Positions 1 to 9,969 of a stretch of DNA of 39,850 bases are shown here, piece after piece. The translations under genes and the position numbers were made by a program. The stretch is from positions 1-39,850 of the forward strand of contig JASCOJ010000010.1 in the NCBI GenBank assembly GCA_029959645.1. Reading direction: 5' to 3'. The first letter of the stretch is position 1, and the number at the start of each line of letters is the position of its first letter. Under the pieces are notes generated by a model that worked only from the letters and a program-made list of their open reading frames with translations, was not told where the DNA came from and ran no database searches. Source of the DNA: Microbacteriaceae bacterium PS02332. Lineage in GTDB: Bacteria > Actinomycetota > Actinomycetes > Actinomycetales > Microbacteriaceae.

Positions 1-70
1 CGGCGGGGATTACACACTAAAAACCCCCCCCGGGGGCGTCCCCGCCCCGGGGGGGGGGGGGGGCGCGCCC
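1..70. other. Low-complexity contig end
   Basis: This stretch has runs of eight or more C and thirteen or more G and reads as assembly or sequencing noise, not as genome. The opposite end of the window closes with a similar G run, so the window is probably one whole contig. No gene is supported here. Confidence 0.6.
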
Positions 71-139
71 GCCGGCACCGAGGTCTTCTGGCCCGGTCGC
101 GACTGACCGACGCCAGGGTCCCGCCCACCCCGCGCTCGC

Positions 140-145
140 TAGCAT
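140..145 (+). promoter_or_regulatory. Possible -10 box for ptsH
   Basis: TAGCAT lies about 30 nt before the chosen ptsH start, leaving room for a short leader that carries an AGGAG ribosome site at 165-169. No convincing -35 box is visible, so this is only a weak call. Confidence 0.3.
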
Positions 146-176
146 GAGCGTTCCACCCATCGACAGGAGTCCATCG

Positions 177-449
177 ATGTCCGAAGCCACCCGCACCGTC
201 ACCGTCGCCAGCGCGTCCGGTCTGCACGCCCGCCCGGCGTCCCTGTTCGTCCAGAGCGTCACCGCCTCGGGCCACCAGGTGACGATCGCCAAGGGCGAGA
301 AGTCGGCCAACGCCGGCAGCATCCTGGGCCTGCTCGGGCTCGGCGTCGAGAACGGCGACGAGGTCGTGCTCACCGTGACCGGCGACGACGCCGAGGCCAC
401 CGCGGACACCCTCGTCGACTTCCTGCAGACGGACCACGACGCGGCCTGA
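177..449 (+). CDS. ptsH: Phosphocarrier protein HPr
   Basis: HPr passes phosphate from enzyme I (PEP-phosphorylated) to the sugar-specific IIA domains of the phosphotransferase system in the cytosol. The 90-residue product has the family length. The active histidine is His17 in GLHARPA, and the regulatory-serine region is SANAGSILGLLGLGV with Ser48. I chose the ATG at 177 over the ATG at 144 because AGGAG sits 7 nt upstream of it and the resulting N-terminus matches the HPr family; the longer form adds 11 residues with no counterpart. The gene stands alone here, without ptsI or crr, and is followed by a strong hairpin. The Ser48 site alone does not show that an HPr kinase exists. Confidence 0.95.
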   Translation: MSEATRTVTVASASGLHARPASLFVQSVTASGHQVTIAKGEKSANAGSILGLLGLGVENGDEVVLTVTGDDAEATADTLVDFLQTDHDAA

Positions 450-487
450 CCCGCTGCGGCCCGCAGGGCCGCCGACGGGACCGATGC

Positions 488-530
488 CGGCCTGGAGGCC
501 CGGTGCCAGCTGGCGCCGGCCTCCAGGCCG
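488..530. terminator. Palindromic hairpin after ptsH, member of a dispersed motif family
   Basis: Perfect 12-bp arms, GGCCTGGAGGCC (489-500) and GGCCTCCAGGCC (518-529), enclose an inner stem GGTGCC/GGCGCC (502-507/512-517) and an AGCT loop. It lies between ptsH and the leaderless xth promoter, so it probably ends ptsH transcription, although there is no U tract. The core GCCTCCAGGC recurs between genes near 12231 and 32655. Confidence 0.6.
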
Positions 531-557
531 TCGTCGTCCCCGGTCCGTGGCCGCCGA

Positions 558-563
558 TAGGCT
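558..563 (+). promoter_or_regulatory. -10 box of a leaderless xth promoter
   Basis: TAGGCT is followed by 7 nt and then the ATG of xth at 571, so transcription should begin at or next to the start codon. No ribosome site precedes this ATG. The same hexamer and spacing occur before ponA (35947-35952). Confidence 0.5.
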
Positions 564-570
564 GGCGGGC

Positions 571-2455
<1,885 letters not shown>

Positions 2456-2463
2456 GCGTCGCC

Positions 2464-3087
2464 GTGATCCCCGTCACCCTCGAGTCGCCGCTCGTCCGGC
2501 TGGACGTCCCGACGCGCGCCGACACCGTGGCGATCGCCCAGGCCTGCCAGGACCCGGAGATCGCCCGCTGGACGACGATCCCGCAGCCGTACCGACCGCA
2601 GGACGCCCACGCGTTCGTCGACGCGCTCGTCGGCCCCGGGTGGGCCTCGGACCGCGAGTACACGTGGGCAATCCGGCGGCAGGGGTCCACGTGGCTCGAC
2701 GGCGTGATCAGCTGGCGCACGGCCGCCCGTGACCTCGGGTTCTGGCTCGCCCCCGCAGCGCGCGGGCTCGGGCTCATGCACGACGCGGTCGAACTCGTCG
2801 TCGCGTTCGCCTTCGCGCAGGGCGCACCCGACGTGTACTGGGAGTGCTACGAGGGCAACACCGCCTCGGCGGCCGTCGCCCGACGCGCCGGCTTCGCCTA
2901 CACCGGGTCCGGCGACGCGCTCATCCCGAACCGGGACGGCTCGCCCGCTCCGGCGTGGAAGGCGCTGCGGCGCGCGGACGGCACCCCGGCCTCCGACCTC
3001 GCCTGGCCGACCGCCGCGCCGGACGACGGTCCGGGCGCGGGGACGACCGACACCGGGCACGGTGCTGCCCGCGGTCCCGTCTCGTGA
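2464..3087 (+). CDS. GNAT-family N-acetyltransferase (RimJ/RimL type)
   Basis: This 207-residue protein should move an acetyl group from acetyl-CoA to an amine. The substrate cannot be read from the sequence. The fold shows as an N-terminal RLDVPTRADT block, DPEIARWTTIP, then the acetyl-CoA loop region GFWLAPAARGLGLM and the C-terminal NTASAAVARRAGF typical of ribosomal-protein or antibiotic acetyltransferases. It starts with GTG 8 nt after trpS, and its stop overlaps the GTG start of ribD (GTGA at 3084-3087). The overlap suggests translational coupling to the riboflavin genes, but this family is often a passenger and no role in riboflavin synthesis is implied. Confidence 0.85.
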   Translation: MIPVTLESPLVRLDVPTRADTVAIAQACQDPEIARWTTIPQPYRPQDAHAFVDALVGPGWASDREYTWAIRRQGSTWLDGVISWRTAARDLGFWLAPAARGLGLMHDAVELVVAFAFAQGAPDVYWECYEGNTASAAVARRAGFAYTGSGDALIPNRDGSPAPAWKALRRADGTPASDLAWPTAAPDDGPGAGTTDTGHGAARGPVS

Positions 3088-4184
3088 CCGACGCAGCGGT
3101 GCCGACGCCGGCCGGCGGCACGGTCACCGACGCCGAGGTCCGGGCCATGCGCCGGGCGCTCGAGCTCGCCGAGCGCGGCCCGGTCGTCGGCGACCACGCC
3201 CGGGTCGGCGCGGTCCTCCTGGCACCGGACGGGACCGTCCTCGGCGAGGGCTGGCACCGCGGCGCCGGCACGCCGCACGCCGAGGTCGACGCGATGTCCC
3301 GGGTCGACCCTGCCCTGCTGCGCGGCGCCACCGCCGTGGTCACCCTCGAACCGTGCGACCACACGGGTCGGACCGGGCCGTGCTCGGTCGCCCTCATCGG
3401 CGCCGGGGTCGCCCGGGTCGTCTACGCCGTCGACGACCCCGGGGCCGTGGCCTCCGGCGGAGCGGAGCGGCTGCGCGGCGCGGGCGTCGAGGTCGTCAGC
3501 GGCGTGCTCGCCGCCGAGGCCGAGGCCTTCCTCGAACGGTGGCTGCTGTCCGTCCGGCTCGGACGCCCCTGGGTGACCGTGAAGTGGGCCGCGAGCCTCG
3601 ACGGCCGTGCCGCCGCCGCGGACGGCACGAGCAAGTGGATCACCGGCGCCGCCGCCCGGCAGCACGTCCACGAGCAGCGTGCGGCCCACGACGCCGTGCT
3701 CGTCGGGACCGGCACGGCGCTGGCGGACGACCCGGGCCTCACCGCGCGGGGCGACGCCGGCGAGCTCCTCGCCGACCAGCCGCTGCCGGTGGTCCTCGGC
3801 GACCGCGCGGTCCCGGCCGACGCAGCACTCCGTCGGCACCCGCGGGGGCTCCTCACCATCCCCGGCCACGACCTCCACCAGGCGCTCCGGACCCTCCGCG
3901 AGCAGGGCGTGCACAGCGTCCTCGTCGAGGGCGGTCCGACCGTCGCGTCGGCGGTGATCGCGGCGGGGCTCGCCGACGAACTGCTCGTCTACCTGGCGCC
4001 CGTGCTGCTCGGCGGCCCGCGGGTCGCGCTCGGCGACATCGGCGTGGGAAGCATCCGGGCGGCGCGGCCGTTGCGGGTACTGTCCACGACCAGCCTGGGC
4101 CCCGACCTGCTGGTCCGCGCCCGCCCCACTCCCCCGGCCACCGCCGGGGACGACGGGGCCCGACCCGACCGGAGCCGCACATGA
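3084..4184 (+). CDS. ribD: Bifunctional riboflavin deaminase/reductase RibD
   Basis: RibD deaminates the pyrimidine produced by RibA and then reduces its ribosyl group with NADPH. The 366-residue product starts at a GTG overlapping the previous stop; GTG 3099 and ATG 3147 are alternatives. The deaminase half (about 20-150) carries the zinc site His65-Ala-Glu67 and Cys91 with Cys100 in EPCDHTGRTGPC. The reductase half (about 160-355) shows VKWAASLDGR, KWITG and VEGGPTVAS. Odd point: the usual PNPxVG substrate motif reads DHARVG (37-42), and the later DPNPxVxGxG motif reads DPGAVASGG. Zinc ligands are intact, so I infer an active but diverged deaminase. It overlaps ribA by 4 nt. No FMN riboswitch is seen upstream. 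Confidence 0.9.
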   Translation: MTDAAVPTPAGGTVTDAEVRAMRRALELAERGPVVGDHARVGAVLLAPDGTVLGEGWHRGAGTPHAEVDAMSRVDPALLRGATAVVTLEPCDHTGRTGPCSVALIGAGVARVVYAVDDPGAVASGGAERLRGAGVEVVSGVLAAEAEAFLERWLLSVRLGRPWVTVKWAASLDGRAAAADGTSKWITGAAARQHVHEQRAAHDAVLVGTGTALADDPGLTARGDAGELLADQPLPVVLGDRAVPADAALRRHPRGLLTIPGHDLHQALRTLREQGVHSVLVEGGPTVASAVIAAGLADELLVYLAPVLLGGPRVALGDIGVGSIRAARPLRVLSTTSLGPDLLVRARPTPPATAGDDGARPDRSRT

Positions 4185-4837
4185 CCGACGCACTGACCTC
4201 CGCCACCCCCGGCAGCCCGGTGCAGTTCGAGGTCGCCACCACGGTGCCGACCACCCACGGCACCGTCGAGATGCGCGCCTACCGCGACCTCGTGACCGGC
4301 GCCGAGCACGTCGCCGTCATCGGATCGACCCCGGACGGCGCGGCCCCGGCGGACGGCGCACTCGTCCGCGTGCACTCCGAGTGCCTGACCGGCGAGGCGT
4401 TCGGGTCGCTGAAGTGCGAGTGCAGGCCACAGCTCGACGCCGCCCTCGACACCATCGCCGCCGAGGGCGGGGTCGTCGTGTACCTGCGCGGGCAGGAGGG
4501 CCGCGGCATCGGCCTCGTCAACAAGCTGAAGGCGTACCGCCTGCAGGAGGACGGCCTCGACACCCTCGACGCGAACCTGGCCCTGGGCCTCCCGGCCGAC
4601 TCGCGCGACTACGGCGGGGCCGCCGGGATCCTCAACGACCTCGGCATCACCCGGGTCCGGCTGCTCTCGAACAACCCCGAGAAGCGCAAGCAGCTCGAGG
4701 AGCACGGCATCGTCGTCGACGAACTCGTGCCGCTCGTCGTCGGCGTCGCACCGCAGAACGCCGGCTACCTCGACACGAAGCGTGACCGGATGGGCCACAC
4801 GCTGCCGGCACACCTGGAGCCGGGCACGACGGTCTGA
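4181..4837 (+). CDS. ribA: GTP cyclohydrolase II
   Basis: This enzyme opens the GTP imidazole ring, releasing formate and pyrophosphate, the first committed step of riboflavin synthesis. The 218-residue product is a stand-alone cyclohydrolase II, without the dihydroxybutanone-phosphate synthase domain that many actinobacterial RibAB fusions carry. The zinc cysteines are Cys68, Cys79 and Cys81 in SECLTGEAFGSLKCEC. The catalytic loop is RGQEGRGIGL (103-112), and the C-terminal NAGYLDTKRDRMGH block is typical. It overlaps ribD by ATGA, so the two enzymes acting in sequence on the same intermediate are probably translated together. ribB, ribE and ribH are not in this window. Confidence 0.93.
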   Translation: MTDALTSATPGSPVQFEVATTVPTTHGTVEMRAYRDLVTGAEHVAVIGSTPDGAAPADGALVRVHSECLTGEAFGSLKCECRPQLDAALDTIAAEGGVVVYLRGQEGRGIGLVNKLKAYRLQEDGLDTLDANLALGLPADSRDYGGAAGILNDLGITRVRLLSNNPEKRKQLEEHGIVVDELVPLVVGVAPQNAGYLDTKRDRMGHTLPAHLEPGTTV

Positions 4838-4896
4838 CGCCGTCAGGCTCCGGACGGCGACTTCTGGGCGGATTCGCAGGTGACCGACATCCGTCG

Positions 4897-4902
4897 TACA
4901 CT
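4897..4902 (+). promoter_or_regulatory. -10 box upstream of the MHS transporter
   Basis: TACACT at 4897-4902 has a weak -35-like ATTCGCA about 18 nt upstream. Transcription from here would give a leader of roughly 130 nt before the transporter start at 5041. The leader is GC-rich, and I could not assign a known riboswitch to it. Confidence 0.4.
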
Positions 4903-5040
4903 GGTGCTCCCGTCACGAGCGGTCCACCACCCCGAACGCACCCGACCGGAGCCCGCGCCACCCCGCGCGAACCGGTCGGCGTCCGCAGTTCGCCGTCACC
5001 GCCCGCCGAGGGCGCCCTCCTCCCGGAGTCCCAGCACGTC

Positions 5041-6597
5041 ATGACCGCCGCACCGGCACGTCCCACGTCCGCCCCCGCCACGAACCCACGCTCCCGCGTC
5101 GTCATCGCGAGCCTCGTCGGCACCTCGATCGAGTTCTACGACTTCTACGTCTACGCGACGGCCGCCGTCCTCGTGTTCCCGACGCTGTTCTTCCCGAACG
5201 AGGACCCGACCGCGTCGCAGCTGTCCTCCTTCGTCACCTTCGCGCTGGCGTTCTTCGCCCGCCCGGTGGGGTCGATCGTCTTCGGGCACTTCGGCGACCG
5301 CGTCGGCCGGAAGACCACCCTCGTGGCCTCCCTGCTCGTGATGGGGGGCGCGACCTTCCTCATCGGCTGCCTGCCGACCTTCGGCTCGGTCGGCATCCTG
5401 GCCCCGGTCCTCCTCGCCGTGCTCCGCTTCGCCCAGGGCGTCGGACTCGGCGGTGAGTGGTCCGGTGCGGCCCTCCTGGCGACGGAGAACGCCCCGGCCG
5501 GCCGGCGCGGTGTGTTCGGGTCGCTCCCGCAGCTCGGCGCCCCGATCGGCTTCCTGCTCGCCAACGGCCTGTTCATCGTCATCAACGCCGCGATGCCCGC
5601 CGCGGCCGACGGCACCGCGAACCCGGACTTCCAGGCGTGGGGCTGGCGGCTGCCGTTCCTGCTGTCCTCGGTGCTCGTCGTCGTCGGGCTCTACGTGCGG
5701 TTCAAGCTCGTCGAGTCGACGGTGTTCCGGGGCGTGCAGGAGTCCGGCACGGTCGCGAAGCTGCCGCTCGGTCGGGTGTTCCGCACGTCGTGGAAGGCGC
5801 TCCTCATCGGCACCTTCGGGATGGTCGCCACGTACGTGCTCTTCTACTTCATGACCGCGTTCACGCTCCTGTACGGCACGACCGGAGCCGAGCACGGCCC
5901 GCTGGTCCCGAAGGTCGGGCTCGGCTACACCCGCGGCGAGTTCCTCACGCTGCTCATGATCGGCGTCGTGTTCTTCGGCCTCTTCACGCCGGTCGCCGGG
6001 TTCCTCGCCGACAAGTACGGGCGCCGTCGCACGCTCATCCCGACGACGGTCGGCATCGCGCTGTTCGGCCTGACCTTCCAGTTCTGGTTCGCGGCCGCAA
6101 CCGGGCCGATCACCGTCGTCACGTTCCTCATCGTCGGCCTCTCGCTGATGGGGCTGACCTTCGGACCGATGGGCGCCCTGTTGCCCGAGCTCTTCCCGAC
6201 GACCGTCCGCTACACGGGCTCGGCGGTCGCGTACAACGTCGCGTCGATCCTCGGGGCGTCGTTCGCGCCGTCGATCGCGCTGGCCCTGTGGAAGCCGGAC
6301 GGGGACATCTTCCGGGTCGGCCTCTACCTGTCGATCGCCGCGGTCGTCACCCTCGTCGCCCTGCTGTTCGTCCGGGAGACCCGCGGCAGCGACTTCGGCG
6401 CGGCCGACGCGGCCCGTCCCGCCGACGGCGGCGACCGGACGGACGCCTCCGCCTCCTGCCCGGCGCGCGGCGGTGGGAACGCACCGCCGGGAGGCCCGTC
6501 ATCAGCAGGTGACGGGCCTCCCGTCCGTTCCGGGGTGCGCGGACGGCGGACACCACCGCGGCGGTCGGCGGACGGTGCGACAATCGGACCACGATGA
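5041..6597 (+). CDS. MHS-family (metabolite:H+ symporter) MFS transporter
   Basis: A cytoplasmic-membrane carrier of the major facilitator superfamily, closest in pattern to ProP/ShiA/KgtP-type metabolite:proton symporters; the substrate is unknown. Family signs are GTSIEFYDFYVYATAA in the first helix, FGHFGDRVGRKTT in the loop 2-3, RFAQGVGLGGEWSGAAL in helix 4 and ADKYGRRRT in loop 8-9, with about 12 hydrophobic segments. The family normally ends soon after a motif like RETRG (around residue 446). Here the frame continues for about 70 more Pro/Gly/Arg-rich residues, passes through a perfect hairpin (6488-6523) and ends on the ATGA start of the ABC gene. That tail may reflect a lost stop codon or a small frameshift. 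Confidence 0.88.
   Translation: MTAAPARPTSAPATNPRSRVVIASLVGTSIEFYDFYVYATAAVLVFPTLFFPNEDPTASQLSSFVTFALAFFARPVGSIVFGHFGDRVGRKTTLVASLLVMGGATFLIGCLPTFGSVGILAPVLLAVLRFAQGVGLGGEWSGAALLATENAPAGRRGVFGSLPQLGAPIGFLLANGLFIVINAAMPAAADGTANPDFQAWGWRLPFLLSSVLVVVGLYVRFKLVESTVFRGVQESGTVAKLPLGRVFRTSWKALLIGTFGMVATYVLFYFMTAFTLLYGTTGAEHGPLVPKVGLGYTRGEFLTLLMIGVVFFGLFTPVAGFLADKYGRRRTLIPTTVGIALFGLTFQFWFAAATGPITVVTFLIVGLSLMGLTFGPMGALLPELFPTTVRYTGSAVAYNVASILGASFAPSIALALWKPDGDIFRVGLYLSIAAVVTLVALLFVRETRGSDFGAADAARPADGGDRTDASASCPARGGGNAPPGGPSSAGDGPPVRSGVRGRRTPPRRSADGATIGPR
6488..6523. terminator. Terminator-like hairpin inside the transporter's predicted tail
   Basis: Perfect 14-bp arms (6488-6501 and 6510-6523, core GGGAGGCCCGTCA / TGACGGGCCTCCC) enclose an 8-nt loop. 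It resembles the terminator at 35218-35262. Its position inside the open transporter frame suggests that the transporter originally stopped upstream. No strong U tract follows. Confidence 0.55.
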
Positions 6598-8450
6598 GTT
6601 CCCTGTTCGCACGCCCGAAGAAGGACGACGGCCCGCGCGCCTCGTTCGGCCGTCTGCTGTCCTACCTGTTCGAGAACAAGCCGGCGATGGTCGTCATCAT
6701 CGTGCTGAGCATCCTCGGCGCTGCGGCGTCGCTCGCGCAGCCGTTGCTCGTCAACCAGGTCATCACGGCCGTGCAGCACGGCCGGACGCTGTCGACGCTC
6801 GTCTGGGCGCTGGTCGTCCTCGTGCTCGTCGCCGGCGTGCTGAACGGCGTGCAGCACTTCCTGCTGCAGCGGGCCGGTGAGGGCGTCGTGCTCTCCACCC
6901 GTCGCAAGCTCATCGCGCGCATCCTCAACCTGCCGGTCTCGGAGTTCGACACCCGGCGCACCGGCGACCTGGTGTCCCGCGTCGGCAGCGACACGACCCT
7001 GCTGCGGGCCGTGCTCACGCAGGGGCTCATCGAGTCGATCGGCGGCACGCTGACCTTCGTCGGCGCGATCGTCGCGATGGCGGTCATCGACCCGCTGCTG
7101 CTCGGGATCGTCATCGTCATCGTGGTCATCGCCATCGTCGTCGTCGGTGGGCTGAGCCGCCGGATCCGCGTCGCCTCGAAGCGCGCGCAGGAGAAGGTCG
7201 GCGACCTGACCGCGGCCGTCGAGCGGGGCATCAGCGCCGTCCGGACCATCCGTGCCGCCGGCGCCACCACCCGCGAGGTCAGCGAGGTCGACGGCCACGC
7301 CACCGAGGCGTACAAGCGCGGGCTCGACATCGCCCGGATGTCGGCGTTCGTCGTCCCGGTCGCGAGCATCGTCATGCAGGTGGCGTTCATCGCCGTGCTC
7401 GGCATCGGCGGAGCGCAGGTCGCCGCGGGGCAGATCACCATCGCCACCCTGATCACGTTCATCCTGCTGCTCTTCATGATGGTGATGCCGCTCGGGCAGG
7501 CCCTCGGCGCCGTCGTCGCGGTCGCGCAGGCGCTCGGCGCGCTCGGTCGGATCGAGGAGATCCTGCACCTGCCCACGGAGGACCAGGACGACGCCGCGGT
7601 GCGTCCCGCGACCGCCGTCGCGACCGACGACGCGATCACCTTCGAGCACGTCACCTTCCGGTACGGACGAGCGGCGGACGCATCGGGTGCCGACGGCGCG
7701 ACCGGTGCCGCGACGGGTCCTGACCGGTCGGGAGGCGCGGGTGCCGGAACCGACAACGCGCGCGCCGACGACGTGGTGCTCGACGACGTCTCGTTCCGGG
7801 TCCCCCGTGGAGCGCGCGTCGCGCTCGTGGGCCCGTCCGGTGCCGGCAAGTCGACGACCCTCGCACTCATCGAACGGTTCTACGACCCGACCGCCGGCGT
7901 GATCCGCATCGGCGGCATCGACGTCCGGGGGCTGGACCGCACCGAGCTCCGCGCCCAGCTCGGGTACGTGGAACAGGACGCCCCCGTGCTCGCCGGCACC
8001 CTCCGCGCGAACCTGCTGCTCGGCTCACCCGAGGCCACCGAGGACGACTGCGTCCGCGTGCTCGAGGCGGTGAACCTCGGCGAGGTGCTGCACCGCGACG
8101 CGCGCGGCCTCGACGCCCAGGTCGGCGAGGACGGCGTGATGCTCTCCGGCGGCGAACGCCAGCGGCTCGCGATCGCCCGGGCCCTGCTCGCGGCCCCGCC
8201 GATCCTGTTGCTCGACGAGTCGACGTCGTCGCTCGACGGCGTGAACGAGCAGCGGATGCGGCTCGCGATCGACGCCGTCGCCGAGGACCGCACGCTCCTC
8301 GTGATCGCACACCGGCTCTCGACGGTCGTCGACTCCGACGTCATCGTGGTGCTCGAGCACGGTCGGGTCGTCGGGACCGGCACCCACTCCGAGCTCGTGC
8401 AGAGCACCCCGCTCTACCGCGACCTCGCGAAGCACCAGCTCCTGGTCTGA
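6594..8450 (+). CDS. ABC transporter half-molecule (membrane + ATPase)
   Basis: A 618-residue exporter-type half-transporter that should act as a dimer in the cytoplasmic membrane; its substrate is unknown. Six hydrophobic segments fill about residues 25-320. The nucleotide-binding domain (about 340-615) shows FEHVTFRYG, Walker A GPSGAGKST, the signature LSGGERQR, Walker B ILLLDEST and the switch AHRLST. An unusual Gly/Ala/Asp-rich insert of roughly 35 residues lies between the first ATPase strand (FRYG) and VLDDVSFRV, where most relatives have a short turn. The ATG at 6594 overlaps the stop of the preceding transporter frame; with no clear ribosome site, a separate start signal is likely but not seen. 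Confidence 0.9.
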   Translation: MSSLFARPKKDDGPRASFGRLLSYLFENKPAMVVIIVLSILGAAASLAQPLLVNQVITAVQHGRTLSTLVWALVVLVLVAGVLNGVQHFLLQRAGEGVVLSTRRKLIARILNLPVSEFDTRRTGDLVSRVGSDTTLLRAVLTQGLIESIGGTLTFVGAIVAMAVIDPLLLGIVIVIVVIAIVVVGGLSRRIRVASKRAQEKVGDLTAAVERGISAVRTIRAAGATTREVSEVDGHATEAYKRGLDIARMSAFVVPVASIVMQVAFIAVLGIGGAQVAAGQITIATLITFILLLFMMVMPLGQALGAVVAVAQALGALGRIEEILHLPTEDQDDAAVRPATAVATDDAITFEHVTFRYGRAADASGADGATGAATGPDRSGGAGAGTDNARADDVVLDDVSFRVPRGARVALVGPSGAGKSTTLALIERFYDPTAGVIRIGGIDVRGLDRTELRAQLGYVEQDAPVLAGTLRANLLLGSPEATEDDCVRVLEAVNLGEVLHRDARGLDAQVGEDGVMLSGGERQRLAIARALLAAPPILLLDESTSSLDGVNEQRMRLAIDAVAEDRTLLVIAHRLSTVVDSDVIVVLEHGRVVGTGTHSELVQSTPLYRDLAKHQLLV

Positions 8451-8469
8451 CCGGTCCGGTCGGGCGCGG

Positions 8470-9969
8470 TCAGCCGGCGAACGGGTCGGGCGTCAGGACG
8501 TAGACCGTCTCGAGGTACTCCTCGAGGCCCTCGTGCGAGCCCTCACGGCCGAGCCCGGACGCCTTCACGCCGCCGAACGGGAACGCCGCGTTCGAGACGA
8601 CGCCGGTGTTCAGCCCGAGCATCCCGGTCTCGAGCCGCTCGGCCAGCCGCTGCCCGCGGGCGAGGTCGGTCGTGAACGCGTAGGCGACGAGCCCGTACTC
8701 GGTGTCGTTCGCGAGCCGGATGCCCTCCTCCTCGGTGGCGAACCGGGTGATCGAGACGACCGGCCCGAAGATCTCGGTGGACAGGATCTCCGAGCCCGGC
8801 TGCACGTCGTCGAGGACGGTCGGCGCGTAGAACGTGCCTTCCCGGTCGACCCGCTGCCCGCCGGTGACGAGTCGGGCACCCCGGGCGACGGCGTCGTCCA
8901 CGAGCCCGGCGGCCTTGTCGACCGCACGGCCGTCGATGAGCGGCCCGATGTCCGTGCCGTCCTCGCTCCCCCGGCCGATGCGGAGCGCCTCGACCCGGCG
9001 GGTCAGCGCCGCGGTGAAGTCGTCGGCGATGCCCTCCTGCACGAAGAAGCGGTTCGCGGCGGTGCACGCCTCGCCGACGTTGCGGAACTTCGCGAGCATC
9101 GCCGCGTCGACCGCGCGGTCGAGGTCGGCGTCGTCGAACACGAGGAGCGGGGCGTTGCCGCCGAGCTCCATGCTCGTCTTGAGCACGTTGTCCGCGGCCT
9201 GCTTGAGGAGTGCCGACCCGACCGGCGTCGACCCGGTGAAGGTGAGCTTCCGGAGCCGACGGTCGGCGATGACCGGCGCGGACAGGGCCTTCGCGTCCGA
9301 CGAGGGCACGACGTTGAGGACACCGTCCGGCAGCCCGGCACGGCGGAACAGCTCCGCGAGGAACAGCGTCGTCAGCGGGGTGAGGTCCGCGGGCTTGATG
9401 ACCACCGTGCATCCGGCCGCGAGCGCCGGCCCGATCTTCCGGGTCGCCATCGCCAGCGGGAAGTTCCACGGCGTGATCGCGTACACCGGGCCGACCGGGC
9501 GCTTCAGGACGATGCCCCGGCCGGTGCCCTCGGGGTTCGTGCGGTAGTCGCCGCGGATGCGGACGGCCTCCTCCGAGAACCAGCGGAGGAACTCGGTGCC
9601 GTAGGTCACCTCGCCCCGGGACTCCGCGAGCGGCTTGCCCATCTCGAGCGTCATGAGGGCGGCGAGGTCCTCGGTGTGCTCGCGGGCGAGGTCGAAGGCC
9701 CGGCGCAGCACGTCGGACCGCTCACGCGGAGCGGTGGCGGCCCATGCCTCCTGGGCGGCGGAGGCGGCGTCGAGCGCGGCGATGCCGTCCTCGGGGGTCG
9801 CGTCGGCGACCGACGCGAGCACCGCGCCCGTGGACGGGTCGTGCACGTCGAACGTGGCGCCTCCGGACGCCGGGCGCCAGGTGCCGCCGATGAGGAGGCC
9901 CGTGGGCACGTGCTCGACGCGGACGCTCGCGTCCGCCACCGTGGTCGTCGTGCTGGTGTCGTCGGTCAC
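8470..9969 (-). CDS. gabD: NAD(P)-dependent succinate-semialdehyde dehydrogenase
   Basis: An aldehyde dehydrogenase of 499 residues, best matched to GabD, which oxidises succinate semialdehyde to succinate in 4-aminobutyrate breakdown. The catalytic machinery is complete: Asn169 in TPWNFP, the general base Glu268 in ELGGNAP, and the nucleophile Cys302 in GEACTAANRF. The cofactor-binding KPADLTP and FTGSTPVG blocks are present. The start is a GTG that overlaps the pncA stop by GTGA, with GGAGG upstream inside pncA, so it is coupled to pncA and forms the last gene of dacB-pncA-gabD. No gabT lies nearby, so the exact aldehyde is inferred from similarity only. Confidence 0.88.
   Translation of the reverse strand: MTDDTSTTTTVADASVRVEHVPTGLLIGGTWRPASGGATFDVHDPSTGAVLASVADATPEDGIAALDAASAAQEAWAATAPRERSDVLRRAFDLAREHTEDLAALMTLEMGKPLAESRGEVTYGTEFLRWFSEEAVRIRGDYRTNPEGTGRGIVLKRPVGPVYAITPWNFPLAMATRKIGPALAAGCTVVIKPADLTPLTTLFLAELFRRAGLPDGVLNVVPSSDAKALSAPVIADRRLRKLTFTGSTPVGSALLKQAADNVLKTSMELGGNAPLLVFDDADLDRAVDAAMLAKFRNVGEACTAANRFFVQEGIADDFTAALTRRVEALRIGRGSEDGTDIGPLIDGRAVDKAAGLVDDAVARGARLVTGGQRVDREGTFYAPTVLDDVQPGSEILSTEIFGPVVSITRFATEEEGIRLANDTEYGLVAYAFTTDLARGQRLAERLETGMLGLNTGVVSNAAFPFGGVKASGLGREGSHEGLEEYLETVYVLTPDPFAG

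Noticed and set aside
3000-3083. FMN riboswitch before ribD
   Set aside because: The sequence is inside the acetyltransferase gene and none of the conserved RFN blocks is visible.
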